Shown here: piece after piece, positions 46,036 through 55,253 of the stretch | How the letters are laid out: every line of letters starts with the position of its first letter | Numbering within the stretch: position 1 is the stretch's first letter | NCBI RefSeq assembly: GCF_042611095.1 | Contig: NZ_JBHFPV010000001.1 | Coordinates: 806,001-870,000 of the forward strand | Length of the DNA: 64,000 nt | Origin: Meishania litoralis | GTDB lineage: Bacteria > Bacteroidota > Bacteroidia > Flavobacteriales > Flavobacteriaceae | Reading direction: 5' to 3' | Notes under the pieces: model-generated | Seen by the model: only the letters and a program-made list of their open reading frames with translations | Database searches by the model: none | Told to the model about the DNA's origin: nothing | Position numbers and translations under genes: made by a program

Positions 46036-46180
46036 TATTTCTGTACTGAGGTTAATTAAGGCCCGAATAATAATATTATTAATGAATTAGTTCGTGAAGC
46101 AAATGAATGATTTATCCAAATTTTTGGAATATGTCCAAATAATAGTAAAACTTCGATTATCAAAATCGCAAAATCATTTG

Positions 46181-46188
46181 TACCTTTG
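46181..46188 (+). promoter_or_regulatory. -7 box upstream of the methyltransferase cassette
   Basis: TACCTTTG matches the TANNTTTG consensus exactly, 51 bp before the ATG at 46240. A good TTG at -33 is not seen. Its position in the only gap before the cassette suggests a promoter separate from the mobilisation genes. Confidence 0.45.
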
Positions 46189-46239
46189 GAATTAATTTAG
46201 TATGTAACTAACTATCAGATATTTTGGACAACTTTCGAT

Positions 46240-49200
46240 ATGATTGATTTTGATATAATAGAAAATTTAGGCTTGGACAAGGCCGTCTCTGTTACTTCGG
46301 AATCCAATCAAATTTCTGAAAGTCAGTTAGTTATAATCAATCAAGTGAAAGACTTCGGAATTGATGAAATCTATTTCAGTACCGACGAAAATCATAATAG
46401 TTATCCTGCAGTTTTTTTAAAAAAAGTTGAAAAATTTGATGACCGTGCACTTCATCAAGTTGCAAAGACTCAAAAAAAAATCTGGAACTTCAAAAAGGTA
46501 ATTTTTCTATACGTTTATTCGGAAACTGAAATCCGTATTTACAATTGTGCTGAGAAACCTCTTATAATCAAATCAGATGATTTTGACTATAAGAAGGAGC
46601 TTAAAACACTCGAAATTGAGTCTTACGAGTTCAAGGATAAAAACAAGCTCAAACAACTTCAAAACCTTTTTTCCACCATTGCCATTGATACAGGTATCAT
46701 ATGGACATTGGAAGAAGCGTTCGAGATTAGAAAGAAAATAAGCCTTCAACGAAGGGTTGATAAATATCTTGTAGAGAGCCTTACTTATACTGCTAGGCAA
46801 CTACAGGCAGAAGGATTAGAAATAAACCTTATCCATAAAATAATAATGCGTTCTCTATTTCTTTTGTATTTAGAAGATAGAGGTGCAACTGATGAAAAAT
46901 TTTATTCTGAAATAAAAAAAGGTGCAAAGTCTTACTTCGACATTTTGGACGATGCAGATAAAACATATTCTCTTTTTAAGAAATTAGAAGAATATTTTAA
47001 CGGTAATGTTTTTACTGTAGATAGCAATGAGTCAATCTCTAGGGAACATTTAAAAATTATTCAAAAGTGTTTTATCAACGGCAATGATAATTCCTTACAG
47101 CAGAATCTTTTTGAAGATTTACGCCTGTTCGATTTTAGCATTATTCAAATAGAATTGCTGAGTGAAATTTATGAGAATTTCCTTGCTGAAATAAACCCTA
47201 CTTTAAAGCAAGACACAGGTACTTATTACACACCGCCTTCCCTAGTTGAACTCATATTGAATGAGAAATTACCAATCTCTAGGACAGAAAAAGAATTTAA
47301 TGTTAAGGTATTAGACCCTACTTGTGGTTCTGGGATTTTTTTAGTTGAAAGTTTTAAACGTCTGGTCAAACGTCACGAAAATGCCAATTCAGAAAAGCTT
47401 ACAGACTTTAATGAGCTGAAGAAGCTGTTGACGGATAATATATTTGGTATAGAGATACACCCTCAGTCCATCAAGGTAGCAGCTTTTAGTCTTTATTTGG
47501 CTTTGGTAGACAACTTGAATCCTAAGACAATTTGGCAAAATAAAGACTATCGCTTACCATATCTGATAAATGACCCTTCGGATGATACTCTAGTTGAACA
47601 AGGCAATAATTTGTTTCGTTCAGATACTATAAAGGAGAATCCAGAAATAGAAAAAATTGATTTTGATTTAGTTGTAGGGAATCCGCCTTTTGGCACTAAG
47701 AACCTATCCCAATCTATTCGAGATTATAGTGATAAATATGGGTTCGCAAAAGAGATGGTTCTTCCATTTCTTCATAAGGCAACAAAGTTCTCTGATAATG
47801 GAGAAATTGCCTTGATTTTCAATACCAAAATCCTTACCAATACCAAAATAACATATCAAAATTTCAGGAAGTGGCTTTTCAATGAGTGCTATGTAGAGAA
47901 AATATATAATTTCTCGATTTTACGAAATGCACCTAAAGATTTTGGTGGTCAATTGTTTGGTTCAGCAACTGGACCAATCAGTATTGCATTTTATAGAAAA
48001 AGTCAACCGAAGAAAAAATCTGACACAATTATCTATTATGCCCCTAAGACTTACATTAAATCCAATGTTATAGAAGGTGTTAGCATTGATGGCACAGATT
48101 TGAAATATCTTCCACGGGAAGAATGCAAAAAACCAACTTCAAAAATTTGGAAAATTGCAATGTGGGGTGGAATTGGAGATATAAATTTAATACAAAAACT
48201 AAATGCTTCAGACAATCTAGAACAGTTCATTTCGGATGAAAAAATTGACAGAGGCTCTGGATTACAGTTTTTGAATAATTCCACTAAAAACCCTAAAGTA
48301 GATAACGAAATTCCAAATAGATACATTACCCCTAAGAATATTAGACGTTACGTTTCATATTCATTTTCAGATTTGAATTCTGGGCTTACTCAACGGTCAA
48401 AAGAAATATATGCTAAGCATTATGGCGTTCAGGTAGAGGACTTACCTACAATTAATGTATTTAGACGCGTGGGAGCGAAAAAGACTTATTTTGCACCGCA
48501 TATTTTAATTAAAGAAGGTCTTTCCAATTGGAAAATTTGTGCTTCTTATGAAGATGAAGCCTGTTCGTTTAATAGTAAAGTTCTAGGTCTTAGTCATACC
48601 GATTCAAAAGTACTTAAAGGGTTAACTTGTTTTATAAATTCAAAACTTGCTTATTATTATCTTTTCTTATGTTCAGCATCTATCGGAATAGAAAGAGAAG
48701 AAATCAAACCTAACGAAGTTTATCGACTACCATTTTCTTTGTCTAAAAAGAACTTATATCATCTTGCTGATATTTACGACAGGATGATAATTGATGAATC
48801 TAAAATTTTCAACACAAATACAAAAAAGTTTGAACAAGAGATTGATAATTATATATCTAAATGTTTTGACTTTTCAATCGATGAAAGCTTAATTGTAGAC
48901 AATTTTGTGGAATTTACAATTCCATTATTAATTAAGAGGTATCAATATGTTCTTGGTCCAACTAACAAAGATGAAATTCAAGATTATGCCTTAAAGGTTT
49001 CACAGCATTTAAATGACTTTTTACAAAATCAGAATCTCTATGCTAATTGTACTGTTTATGAAAACATAAGTCATTTTTCACCTTTAATGATAACCAAGGT
49101 TACATTTGGAGATTCTGAAATGGAAGTTTCAATATCTAGCGTGAATATACACGACATATTGCGAGACTTGGATAAAGAATTATGGCAAAAGAAAGCAACC

Positions 49201-49344
49201 AACATCTATTTCAGAAAAAAATTAAATTATAAAACAGGCAACGAGATTTTTATTGTTCGTCCCAATCAGAGGCGATTCTGGACTCAATCGATGGCGATTG
49301 AAGATGCTTCAGAATTAATACTGGAAATTCTTAATGAAGTATAG
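46240..49344 (+). CDS. N6-adenine DNA methyltransferase, Eco57I/type IIG-like, with degenerate nuclease N-terminus
   Basis: 1,034 residues. The methyltransferase core has DTGTYYTPPSLVELIL (~326), SAM motif I LDPTCGSGIFLVESF (~358) and catalytic motif IV NPPF in LVVGNPPFGTKN (~480), which marks N6-adenine methylation. Target recognition would lie in the C-terminal half (~650-1000). The first ~120 residues follow the usual nuclease-like pattern of type IIG enzymes (beta strand YPAVFLKKV, then AKTQKKIWNFKKVIFLYVYSETEIRIYNC), but where the D and ExK should be there is FLKKV, so the cutting site appears lost. The next gene starts 3 bp after the stop. Confidence 0.86.
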   Translation: MIDFDIIENLGLDKAVSVTSESNQISESQLVIINQVKDFGIDEIYFSTDENHNSYPAVFLKKVEKFDDRALHQVAKTQKKIWNFKKVIFLYVYSETEIRIYNCAEKPLIIKSDDFDYKKELKTLEIESYEFKDKNKLKQLQNLFSTIAIDTGIIWTLEEAFEIRKKISLQRRVDKYLVESLTYTARQLQAEGLEINLIHKIIMRSLFLLYLEDRGATDEKFYSEIKKGAKSYFDILDDADKTYSLFKKLEEYFNGNVFTVDSNESISREHLKIIQKCFINGNDNSLQQNLFEDLRLFDFSIIQIELLSEIYENFLAEINPTLKQDTGTYYTPPSLVELILNEKLPISRTEKEFNVKVLDPTCGSGIFLVESFKRLVKRHENANSEKLTDFNELKKLLTDNIFGIEIHPQSIKVAAFSLYLALVDNLNPKTIWQNKDYRLPYLINDPSDDTLVEQGNNLFRSDTIKENPEIEKIDFDLVVGNPPFGTKNLSQSIRDYSDKYGFAKEMVLPFLHKATKFSDNGEIALIFNTKILTNTKITYQNFRKWLFNECYVEKIYNFSILRNAPKDFGGQLFGSATGPISIAFYRKSQPKKKSDTIIYYAPKTYIKSNVIEGVSIDGTDLKYLPREECKKPTSKIWKIAMWGGIGDINLIQKLNASDNLEQFISDEKIDRGSGLQFLNNSTKNPKVDNEIPNRYITPKNIRRYVSYSFSDLNSGLTQRSKEIYAKHYGVQVEDLPTINVFRRVGAKKTYFAPHILIKEGLSNWKICASYEDEACSFNSKVLGLSHTDSKVLKGLTCFINSKLAYYYLFLCSASIGIEREEIKPNEVYRLPFSLSKKNLYHLADIYDRMIIDESKIFNTNTKKFEQEIDNYISKCFDFSIDESLIVDNFVEFTIPLLIKRYQYVLGPTNKDEIQDYALKVSQHLNDFLQNQNLYANCTVYENISHFSPLMITKVTFGDSEMEVSISSVNIHDILRDLDKELWQKKATNIYFRKKLNYKTGNEIFIVRPNQRRFWTQSMAIEDASELILEILNEV

Positions 49345-49347
49345 TAG

Positions 49348-49968
49348 ATGGGATTAAACAAAGTAATAGTTGCCAGCTTCAAAAGAGGCTTTGAAGAAAA
49401 ATGCTTTCAGCTGATAACAGAATCTTATGTTTCAGCTATGGAAACCAAGGTCATCAAACTCAACTGGGATGAAAATGACATTACTTCGGAATTGCACGAA
49501 CACATTAAGGAAAACCCACTAAGATTAAAGTGGAGTATAGTTACGAATGTTGAGCAGCACTTACCAAAAGATGGTATAAAAAAGGAAAAGGGTTTTGCAG
49601 CGAAACTGCCTAGGATAGACCTTAGATTGGTAACCATAAATTCGTCTTTAGAGTATGAATACCATATGGAAGCCAAAAATCTTAAGGAAAAAGATTCTGG
49701 TTTAAAACGACGTTATATTGATACCGGAATTAACAGTTTTGTTTCTAAGAAATATGAGAACGGATGCCTACTTGGATATGTCCTAGCAGGAGCTTTACAT
49801 AAGACTGTGTACGGTATAAACAAGCTTCTAAAGAAAGATGATAGAGAGCCTGAGTTTTTAAAGCCTAAACCATATCACTTACACGATAAGCATTATGAAT
49901 CAGAGCACCCTGACGATATGAGAATAAAACATTTTATGTTTGATTTTACGGCTTTAAATAGTGCCTAA
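49348..49968 (+). CDS. PD-(D/E)xK nuclease-like protein of the methyltransferase cassette
   Basis: 206 residues, soluble. Around residues 88-112 PRIDLRLVTINSS then EYHMEAKNL gives D91, E108 and K110, spaced as in PD-(D/E)xK nucleases (D-x16-ExK). The C-terminal part has many histidines. No named family is recognised. It is translated 3 bp after the methyltransferase stop, so the two are surely one unit, and it is the simplest source of the cutting activity missing from the methyltransferase. Confidence 0.72.
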   Translation: MGLNKVIVASFKRGFEEKCFQLITESYVSAMETKVIKLNWDENDITSELHEHIKENPLRLKWSIVTNVEQHLPKDGIKKEKGFAAKLPRIDLRLVTINSSLEYEYHMEAKNLKEKDSGLKRRYIDTGINSFVSKKYENGCLLGYVLAGALHKTVYGINKLLKKDDREPEFLKPKPYHLHDKHYESEHPDDMRIKHFMFDFTALNSA

Positions 49969-50021
49969 AAGTTCATCTATTTTATCCTCTAGAAATACTT
50001 TAAACAATACTTTAATTTCAT

Positions 50022-51071
50022 TTGGAAAACAATACAGAATTATCAAGAGAAATCCTTAGTGAATTTCTTGAACGATGGAATATTGAAACAGTTAAGTCAA
50101 TGAATCTGGAACAATATGTTTCGGTTGGGAACAAAGATACATTCTGCCAATGGTTGGAAACTAAAACTAGAGCTCTTGGCAGTATTAAAGGCATAAACTC
50201 TAGCAAGTTTGGAATTTATAAACGAAGTGACCCAAATGCAAATCCAAAAAACTTAATAAACGACAATCTTTATTCCTGGCAGCGTTACTATGGAGAGAAT
50301 AGAAAAGAAGCGTTTGAAAACGTAAAAGCTGAAATCTTAAAGATTATTGAATATTCCGAAAAGGGAGACTTTGAAAAAATTGATGATTTGCATTTAACTC
50401 TTTTTGTAAAATGGAAAATTGCTTATCTCTATTCAAACGAAAGACTAATTCCAATATTCAAGAAAGCTGTACTACATAAAATTGCTGAACACTATGGCTT
50501 AAATGTTACTAGAAAAACCAAGACCTCTCAAATTCAGAATTTAATTATTGCCAATAAACCATCCCATTTATCAATATATCAGTTTGCTGATTTTTTGTTT
50601 GAGAAATATGGTAGAGATAATGGAAAAACAACTAATACTGGAAAAAAGAGAAAAACTAAGAGAAAGGGAACCAGTTCGAGAAATTCTGCAAAACAAAAAA
50701 GAAAAGGAAGCACTAGCTACATTGCAGAGCAAAAGCACAATAAGATTCAAGAAGTTTTACAAAAGAAACTAGAAAAGAAATACGGAAAAGATAATGTTGT
50801 GTTGGAGGAAAACTACGTTGATGTTAAAGTTAAATTAGAAAATGAAATTCATTTTTACGAAGTAAAGTCATCGGCCTTTGCCTCTGATTGCATCAGAGAA
50901 GGTCTAGGTCAAATCATATCATATATGCAAAAGGACGATGACGACAGAACAAAATTATTGTTCGTTGCTGGGCAGTACCCACCTAACCAAGATGAAAGTG
51001 ATTATTTGAATTTTATACAGAAAAAATTAAAAATCGATTTTGATTATGTTAGTGTTGAATTGAAAGACTAA
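50022..51071 (+). CDS. Two-domain putative restriction nuclease (PD-(D/E)xK C-terminus)
   Basis: 349 residues from a TTG at 50022. This start keeps REILSEFLERWNIETVKSMNLEQYVSVGNKDTF, the beginning of an N-terminal domain (~8-75, ending LGSIKGINSSKFGIYKR) that I have seen fused to McrB-type and other restriction proteins; the ATG at 50100 would cut it. A lysine-rich linker (~206-230) leads to the nuclease domain: D267 in YVDVKV and E280-x-K282 in FYEVKSS, then GLGQIISYMQ. The 53-bp gap places it in the methyltransferase cassette. The N-terminal domain may read DNA modification. Function is inferred. Confidence 0.72.
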   Translation: MENNTELSREILSEFLERWNIETVKSMNLEQYVSVGNKDTFCQWLETKTRALGSIKGINSSKFGIYKRSDPNANPKNLINDNLYSWQRYYGENRKEAFENVKAEILKIIEYSEKGDFEKIDDLHLTLFVKWKIAYLYSNERLIPIFKKAVLHKIAEHYGLNVTRKTKTSQIQNLIIANKPSHLSIYQFADFLFEKYGRDNGKTTNTGKKRKTKRKGTSSRNSAKQKRKGSTSYIAEQKHNKIQEVLQKKLEKKYGKDNVVLEENYVDVKVKLENEIHFYEVKSSAFASDCIREGLGQIISYMQKDDDDRTKLLFVAGQYPPNQDESDYLNFIQKKLKIDFDYVSVELKD

Positions 51072-51074
51072 CCA

Positions 51075-51437
51075 TTAAAAAGGCCCTTTTTCCCTAGGAC
51101 CTTTATTAGTCACTTTCCATTGGTTATTTTCTTTAACGAGTTTAAAGATGCCAGGCTTATTATCATAATTAGAACTGTATTTGACCCACGCAATATCAGT
51201 CTCGATAACTTCATCTGATATTGTAACACTTGCATCATTATCTGCGTCTGGCACTAAACCCTGAATCATTATTAAACTATCATAGCCGTCGGAAGTTGTA
51301 TGTTTTTTTAAAGTGCTATTATCTTTAGCATAAAAACTTTCTACCACAATCTTAGTGGTTTCTGATGGCGACATATTCTTGGTTTCAGAACAAGAAATGA
51401 ATAAAAGTACGAGTGAGCAAAAGACTAAATTTTTCAT
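51075..51437 (-). CDS. Small NTF2-like lipoprotein at the end of the tra operon
   Basis: 120 residues with a lipoprotein signal (FCSLVLLFISCSE). The mature part (TKIVVESFYAKDNSTLKKHTTSDGYDSL ... WKVTNKG) resembles NTF2-fold DUF4878-type lipoproteins. It starts 7 bp after the traN stop on the same strand, where traO-Q would be in CTnDOT. It may act at the cell envelope, for example in surface exclusion, but there is no proof. Convergent with the nuclease gene, 3 bp apart. Confidence 0.65.
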   Translation of the reverse strand: MKNLVFCSLVLLFISCSETKNMSPSETTKIVVESFYAKDNSTLKKHTTSDGYDSLIMIQGLVPDADNDASVTISDEVIETDIAWVKYSSNYDNKPGIFKLVKENNQWKVTNKGPREKGPF

Positions 51438-51444
51438 AATATTA

Positions 51445-52275
51445 TTAATTTGGGTTATTGATATATCTATGCGACATATTCAGTTTTATATTGCGTTCGC
51501 CATCCTTCTCGTTCAATTCCAAAATTGCCCTACGGTCATCTGATAATGAAAATTTGGGCATAACGTAAACAAACCGCACCATTTTACCTTCTGCAATTTT
51601 TGAAGGCAGATGCTGCTTGTAAATAGGTTCTTGATATAAGCTCTGTAAAGATTTCTTTTTCCCTTTTTGTCGAGTCTCGATTGAAAGGTTCAAGAAATTT
51701 AAATCGTAATCCAATGTAGAATTATTCTCAATCTGAATAACGAAGTAGAGTTCTTCTTTATCAAAAACAACATTTTCAACATTCAAGACAATGCCTTGCG
51801 TTCGCTTCTTAATCCGACCAATACGTTGGTTTCTGTTAAGAAGATAGGAGCAGAATTTTTGATAATAGTAGGTTCTGTTATCTATATTTTTTTCAGAAGT
51901 TACAACCTGAATCGAATCGATTTCTATTGGTTTTTCATTTCCAATACTATTTGATAATGGAATGAAATAATTGAGCTTTGATAGCTGCTTTTTATATCTT
52001 ACAATATACGAAAAAATTGCGCCATTTCTATTGACTACCAGTAGATTACTTTCTTTCCCGGGCTTCGCCTGAAGTAATCCGAAATACTGTTCTTTTTCAC
52101 GATTGTAGGTAAAGACAAATTTATCTGAACCGGTTATGCCTTGTCTTATGGGTTCTGGGAAAAATAGCGCAACATTTTTAGTATCGTTTGCGTAAATTGT
52201 GTCTAGTACCGTACTTGTTTGCGCTTTTGCAAAAGCAGAAATCAATGATATCAATATTAAAAATAGGGTTCTCAT
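51445..52275 (-). CDS. traN: Conjugative transposon protein TraN
   Basis: 276 residues with signal peptide (FLILISLISAFAKAQ). The mature DUF4138-type domain begins ISTVLDTIYANDTKNVALFFPEPIRQGITGS and has LLVVNRNGAIFSYIVRYKK and later YYQKFCSYLLNRNQRIG. It is the outer-membrane/periplasmic, VirB9-like part of the transfer channel. It overlaps the traM stop by 4 bp (the two genes meet at 52272-52275), indicating translational coupling. Confidence 0.88.
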   Translation of the reverse strand: MRTLFLILISLISAFAKAQTSTVLDTIYANDTKNVALFFPEPIRQGITGSDKFVFTYNREKEQYFGLLQAKPGKESNLLVVNRNGAIFSYIVRYKKQLSKLNYFIPLSNSIGNEKPIEIDSIQVVTSEKNIDNRTYYYQKFCSYLLNRNQRIGRIKKRTQGIVLNVENVVFDKEELYFVIQIENNSTLDYDLNFLNLSIETRQKGKKKSLQSLYQEPIYKQHLPSKIAEGKMVRFVYVMPKFSLSDDRRAILELNEKDGERNIKLNMSHRYINNPN

Positions 52276-53204
52276 AATTTTGGTTTTAGAATTAATTTGT
52301 AGTTGTTAAGCACAGTTACCTTCACGCTTCGATTACGACGTCTAAATACCTGTGTAATTCCGCCCACTTGTGGAACAGTTGGAATGTTGATATCGCCTAT
52401 AACATCATCCAAAACTTCCGTGGTAGCTTCTGCCCTGAAATTGTTCTGTACATAGATACCTTCGCTACCATCCAACAAATCGAAAGCTTTAAGTTTGGTA
52501 GGATGATGCCTTATGTTTTCAATCTCGATTAAAGCACGATTGGGTTGAAAACTTATAAACCCAAAAACGGGTGTGTTCTTTGGCATCAGCTTACCATTGA
52601 TAGTTGCTGATTTAGTTAGGCGCATTCGTAATCGGGTATTTGCTTTAACAACCTGGTCGCCATCTACAACTACATAAATAGTTTCATCTGTATTGCCAAT
52701 TATTGAAACTTCATTGGGTTTAGGCGAAGCAGCAAAGAACAGTTGGTGTTCCAACCCTAACTCTTTGGCTTCAATTTTTTGTTCTCGCTTTATTTCAGCA
52801 GAATCGATTTGCTGAGTATTGTTTTGAGCAACTTTCTTTTGCCCAAGGTTCTGATACTTCTTTCCAGAATATTGAATCTTACCAGCATCATAAATACTGT
52901 CTACAATGCGTTCTTTTTCTCGTTCCGGAAGGTCTGGGTCATAAAACCCCAAGGAATCAATCAGTTTTTCGTCATAGATGCTCGGTGCGTTATTTTCTCG
53001 CACTTCCTTTAAATCATTAATGGCATCCAGTTTTGAATCATACTCTTTTTGGTTTTCGTCCAATTCGGGTATCAAAGTCTGTTCAAGGTTTTCATTCTCA
53101 CTTTCATCATTGCCCATAACTATCATAGAATAGGAAATCAGGAATATGAAAATCACAGCCAGTACTGCTGCAAATACTATTTTATTTTTTTCAATCTTCA
53201 TCAT
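52272..53204 (-). CDS. traM: Conjugative transposon protein TraM
   Basis: 310 residues. One N-terminal membrane helix (IVFAAVLAVIFIFLISYSMIV), an acidic, charged coiled region (~40-150), and a C-terminal barrel-like domain (~190-310: VVDGDQVVKANTRLRMRLTKSATINGKLMPKNTPVFGFISF). This matches VirB10-like TraM. It overlaps traK by 14 bp and traN by 4 bp, so the core channel genes are tightly packed. Confidence 0.88.
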   Translation of the reverse strand: MMKIEKNKIVFAAVLAVIFIFLISYSMIVMGNDESENENLEQTLIPELDENQKEYDSKLDAINDLKEVRENNAPSIYDEKLIDSLGFYDPDLPEREKERIVDSIYDAGKIQYSGKKYQNLGQKKVAQNNTQQIDSAEIKREQKIEAKELGLEHQLFFAASPKPNEVSIIGNTDETIYVVVDGDQVVKANTRLRMRLTKSATINGKLMPKNTPVFGFISFQPNRALIEIENIRHHPTKLKAFDLLDGSEGIYVQNNFRAEATTEVLDDVIGDINIPTVPQVGGITQVFRRRNRSVKVTVLNNYKLILKPKL

Positions 53205-53811
53205 TTATTTTTTTTAGGGTGTTCTCGAAATAGTTTGTAATCAACAATCCGTGCGGATTGTTTGGAAAGTTTCTGTCAACTGGAATTAAGTTTCCACTAG
53301 AAACAAGTTCGTAGGTATCGATTATTGAACCTCTATTGATTTCAAAAATGGTAACAGTTCTAAAGACGTATGTTCCGTTTTGTTCTTCGATTTGTGAATC
53401 AATACTCAGTACTTTCTGAACTAGCGAGTATTGCAGCAATCGGTTATAGACACCATCCGCTTTTTTCTGTCGATATAGATTGTCCACAGAACTATTGCCC
53501 AACCAAAGTGCCTTTTCCAGATTACGCTCATAATTACTGGCATCGATATTATAGAAGTAGTTGTGGAACAGGTCTAGATGAGCTAATGCTTCTACCTTGA
53601 AATTTTCTTTTTGGGTTACGAGCTTCAGCGGAATAATACTACCATCAGTATTAATGGCAAAAGCACTATTAAGAGCTTCTTTATTCGTCTTAAATGCCAT
53701 CCAAAGTGAAAAGGTGCTGGATAGCATTGCAAAAATGACAACTGCCAACACGATAAATCTGTTCAACTTTAAGACTGCATAGATGTTTTTGTAAGGTGTT
53801 TTCATTTTCAT
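53191..53811 (-). CDS. traK: Conjugative transposon protein TraK
   Basis: 206 residues. A start (MKTPYKNIYAVLKLNRFIVLAVVIFAMLSSTFSLWMAF; the first two residues may be skipped) gives a single N-terminal transmembrane helix, then a VirB8-like periplasmic domain with NYFYNIDASNYERNLEKALWLG. It nucleates the inner-membrane part of the channel. Confidence 0.87.
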   Translation of the reverse strand: MKMKTPYKNIYAVLKLNRFIVLAVVIFAMLSSTFSLWMAFKTNKEALNSAFAINTDGSIIPLKLVTQKENFKVEALAHLDLFHNYFYNIDASNYERNLEKALWLGNSSVDNLYRQKKADGVYNRLLQYSLVQKVLSIDSQIEEQNGTYVFRTVTIFEINRGSIIDTYELVSSGNLIPVDRNFPNNPHGLLITNYFENTLKKINDED

Positions 53812-53816
53812 TGGAA

Positions 53817-54659
53817 TTAACTGGTAAACAATCTGAGGGTAAACGATGTGGCTCGTTTGTATAATTTGAATTTTAGAAAAACAATGAAACCAACTGACCC
53901 AAGTTGAACCACAGGCGCAAAAAAGCCCTGGCCAACATCTGTCCCAAAAAGGTTTGTCCAGAAGTTCGTATTGATTTCAGTATAGAGCGCATTTACAAAT
54001 ACATTGACCAAAAAGAATGCTGGTACCAACATATAGACGGCAGCGTATAATTTGAAAAATGTATAGGCAAGCGAACGGAATTTTTCAAAAACTGCCAGAC
54101 TAATAACAAGTGGGAAGAAGGCTTGCATTATTCCCAATAAAAAATAACGTTCTGCAAGGAATAGCGGGTAGATGAACAAATCCAAAATCCAGAGGATAAG
54201 GCTGATGATAAATGCAAATATTTTGAATCCGAAAAGTGGTGTAACTAGAGCCTCATATAATAAGGCCATTGCCGCTTGAGCGGCCTCTAAAAAATTTATT
54301 TCTTCTTCTATGGGGATATCCTGCATTTGTAATGGCAATAAAGCCGGTGCTGTGCCACGATATTGCGCTTCAATGGAAACCAATATACTATCGAAAAAGC
54401 CCAGGACCTGTGTTGAAAATATGACCAGAAGAACGACTGCAAAGTTCTTGGTCAATTCCCCTGGGCTCAATCCCCAAGTGTAACCATCATTATCCGCAAT
54501 GCCCTCATTGTATTTTTTTAGGATATTGACCAGAAAGAACAAAACGGCAAGCGTTTTCATTCCTGCAATAGTATATTGCGAGAAACTACTGTTCTGTATG
54601 GTTTGAAACACCGCATCGACGTATTCCAGTCCAATTCCTAAAAGTATGGTTGCGGTCAT
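53817..54659 (-). CDS. traJ: Conjugative transposon membrane protein TraJ
   Basis: 280 residues with at least six hydrophobic segments, including LKTLAVLFFLVNILKKY, FAVVLLVIFSTQVLGFFDSILV, LFGFKIFAFIISLILWILDLFIYPLFL and VQLGSVGFIVFLKFKLYK. It is the VirB6/TrbL-like polytopic channel component. It follows traI on the same strand with a 2-bp gap. Confidence 0.87.
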   Translation of the reverse strand: MTATILLGIGLEYVDAVFQTIQNSSFSQYTIAGMKTLAVLFFLVNILKKYNEGIADNDGYTWGLSPGELTKNFAVVLLVIFSTQVLGFFDSILVSIEAQYRGTAPALLPLQMQDIPIEEEINFLEAAQAAMALLYEALVTPLFGFKIFAFIISLILWILDLFIYPLFLAERYFLLGIMQAFFPLVISLAVFEKFRSLAYTFFKLYAAVYMLVPAFFLVNVFVNALYTEINTNFWTNLFGTDVGQGFFAPVVQLGSVGFIVFLKFKLYKRATSFTLRLFTS

Positions 54660-54661
54660 TT

Positions 54662-55249
54662 TTAGTATTCTGTTTCTCGATTATTTATTTTATCCTGCAT
54701 TTTTCTAAAGGAAATGATATCACGATACCGCTTCGTTCTGGTCTGGATATTGGAAACCATTTCCTTGGATTCCTTTTCTTTCTGTTTTAACACTTCAGCA
54801 CGTTCAGCATCGGACATCTTTAGATTATCGCTAGATAAAATTTCGCCCATAAAATCAACCGTGTCCAGAGAGTTTTGGACAATGGCATCAAATGATTCCG
54901 CAACCCGTGTAACTTCCTCGGGCTTGATGTAAGGCGAGTTTAAAATATCCTGTAAATCGTTTTGCATTACATTGATAAGGCGTTGGTTGTTCTGTGCAAT
55001 TTCCTGAACCGCCCTGAGTTGCTGTACCACGCTTGATACTTTCTCAATGCTTTCTTTAGCGTCTTTTAAAAACTGTACTGATTTAATAAGTTGGCTCGTC
55101 TGTTTTGCAGATTCTACAAGAGACTTTACCAAGCTTACAAAGTTGGTGTTGTCATAAACTGGCATTCCCTGAGCAGTAGCACCGCTAGGTAATAAAAGGG
55201 CAACTGTTAAGAATAGCCCGAACAAGATTGTTTTGATTTTTGTTTTCAT
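54662..55249 (-). CDS. traI: Conjugative transposon protein TraI (DUF4141, TrbJ-like)
   Basis: 195 residues from the ATG at 55249, which gives a signal peptide (TILFGLFLTVALLLPSGATAQ); the open frame extends to 55309 inside traG, but the overlap adds no signal. The mature part is helical and coiled (LVESAKQTSQLIKSVQFLKDAKESIEKVSSVVQQLRAVQEIAQ), typical of DUF4141/TrbJ-type VirB5-like proteins. It starts 4 bp after the traG stop. Confidence 0.86.
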   Translation of the reverse strand: MKTKIKTILFGLFLTVALLLPSGATAQGMPVYDNTNFVSLVKSLVESAKQTSQLIKSVQFLKDAKESIEKVSSVVQQLRAVQEIAQNNQRLINVMQNDLQDILNSPYIKPEEVTRVAESFDAIVQNSLDTVDFMGEILSSDNLKMSDAERAEVLKQKEKESKEMVSNIQTRTKRYRDIISFRKMQDKINNRETEY

Positions 55250-55253
55250 AATA

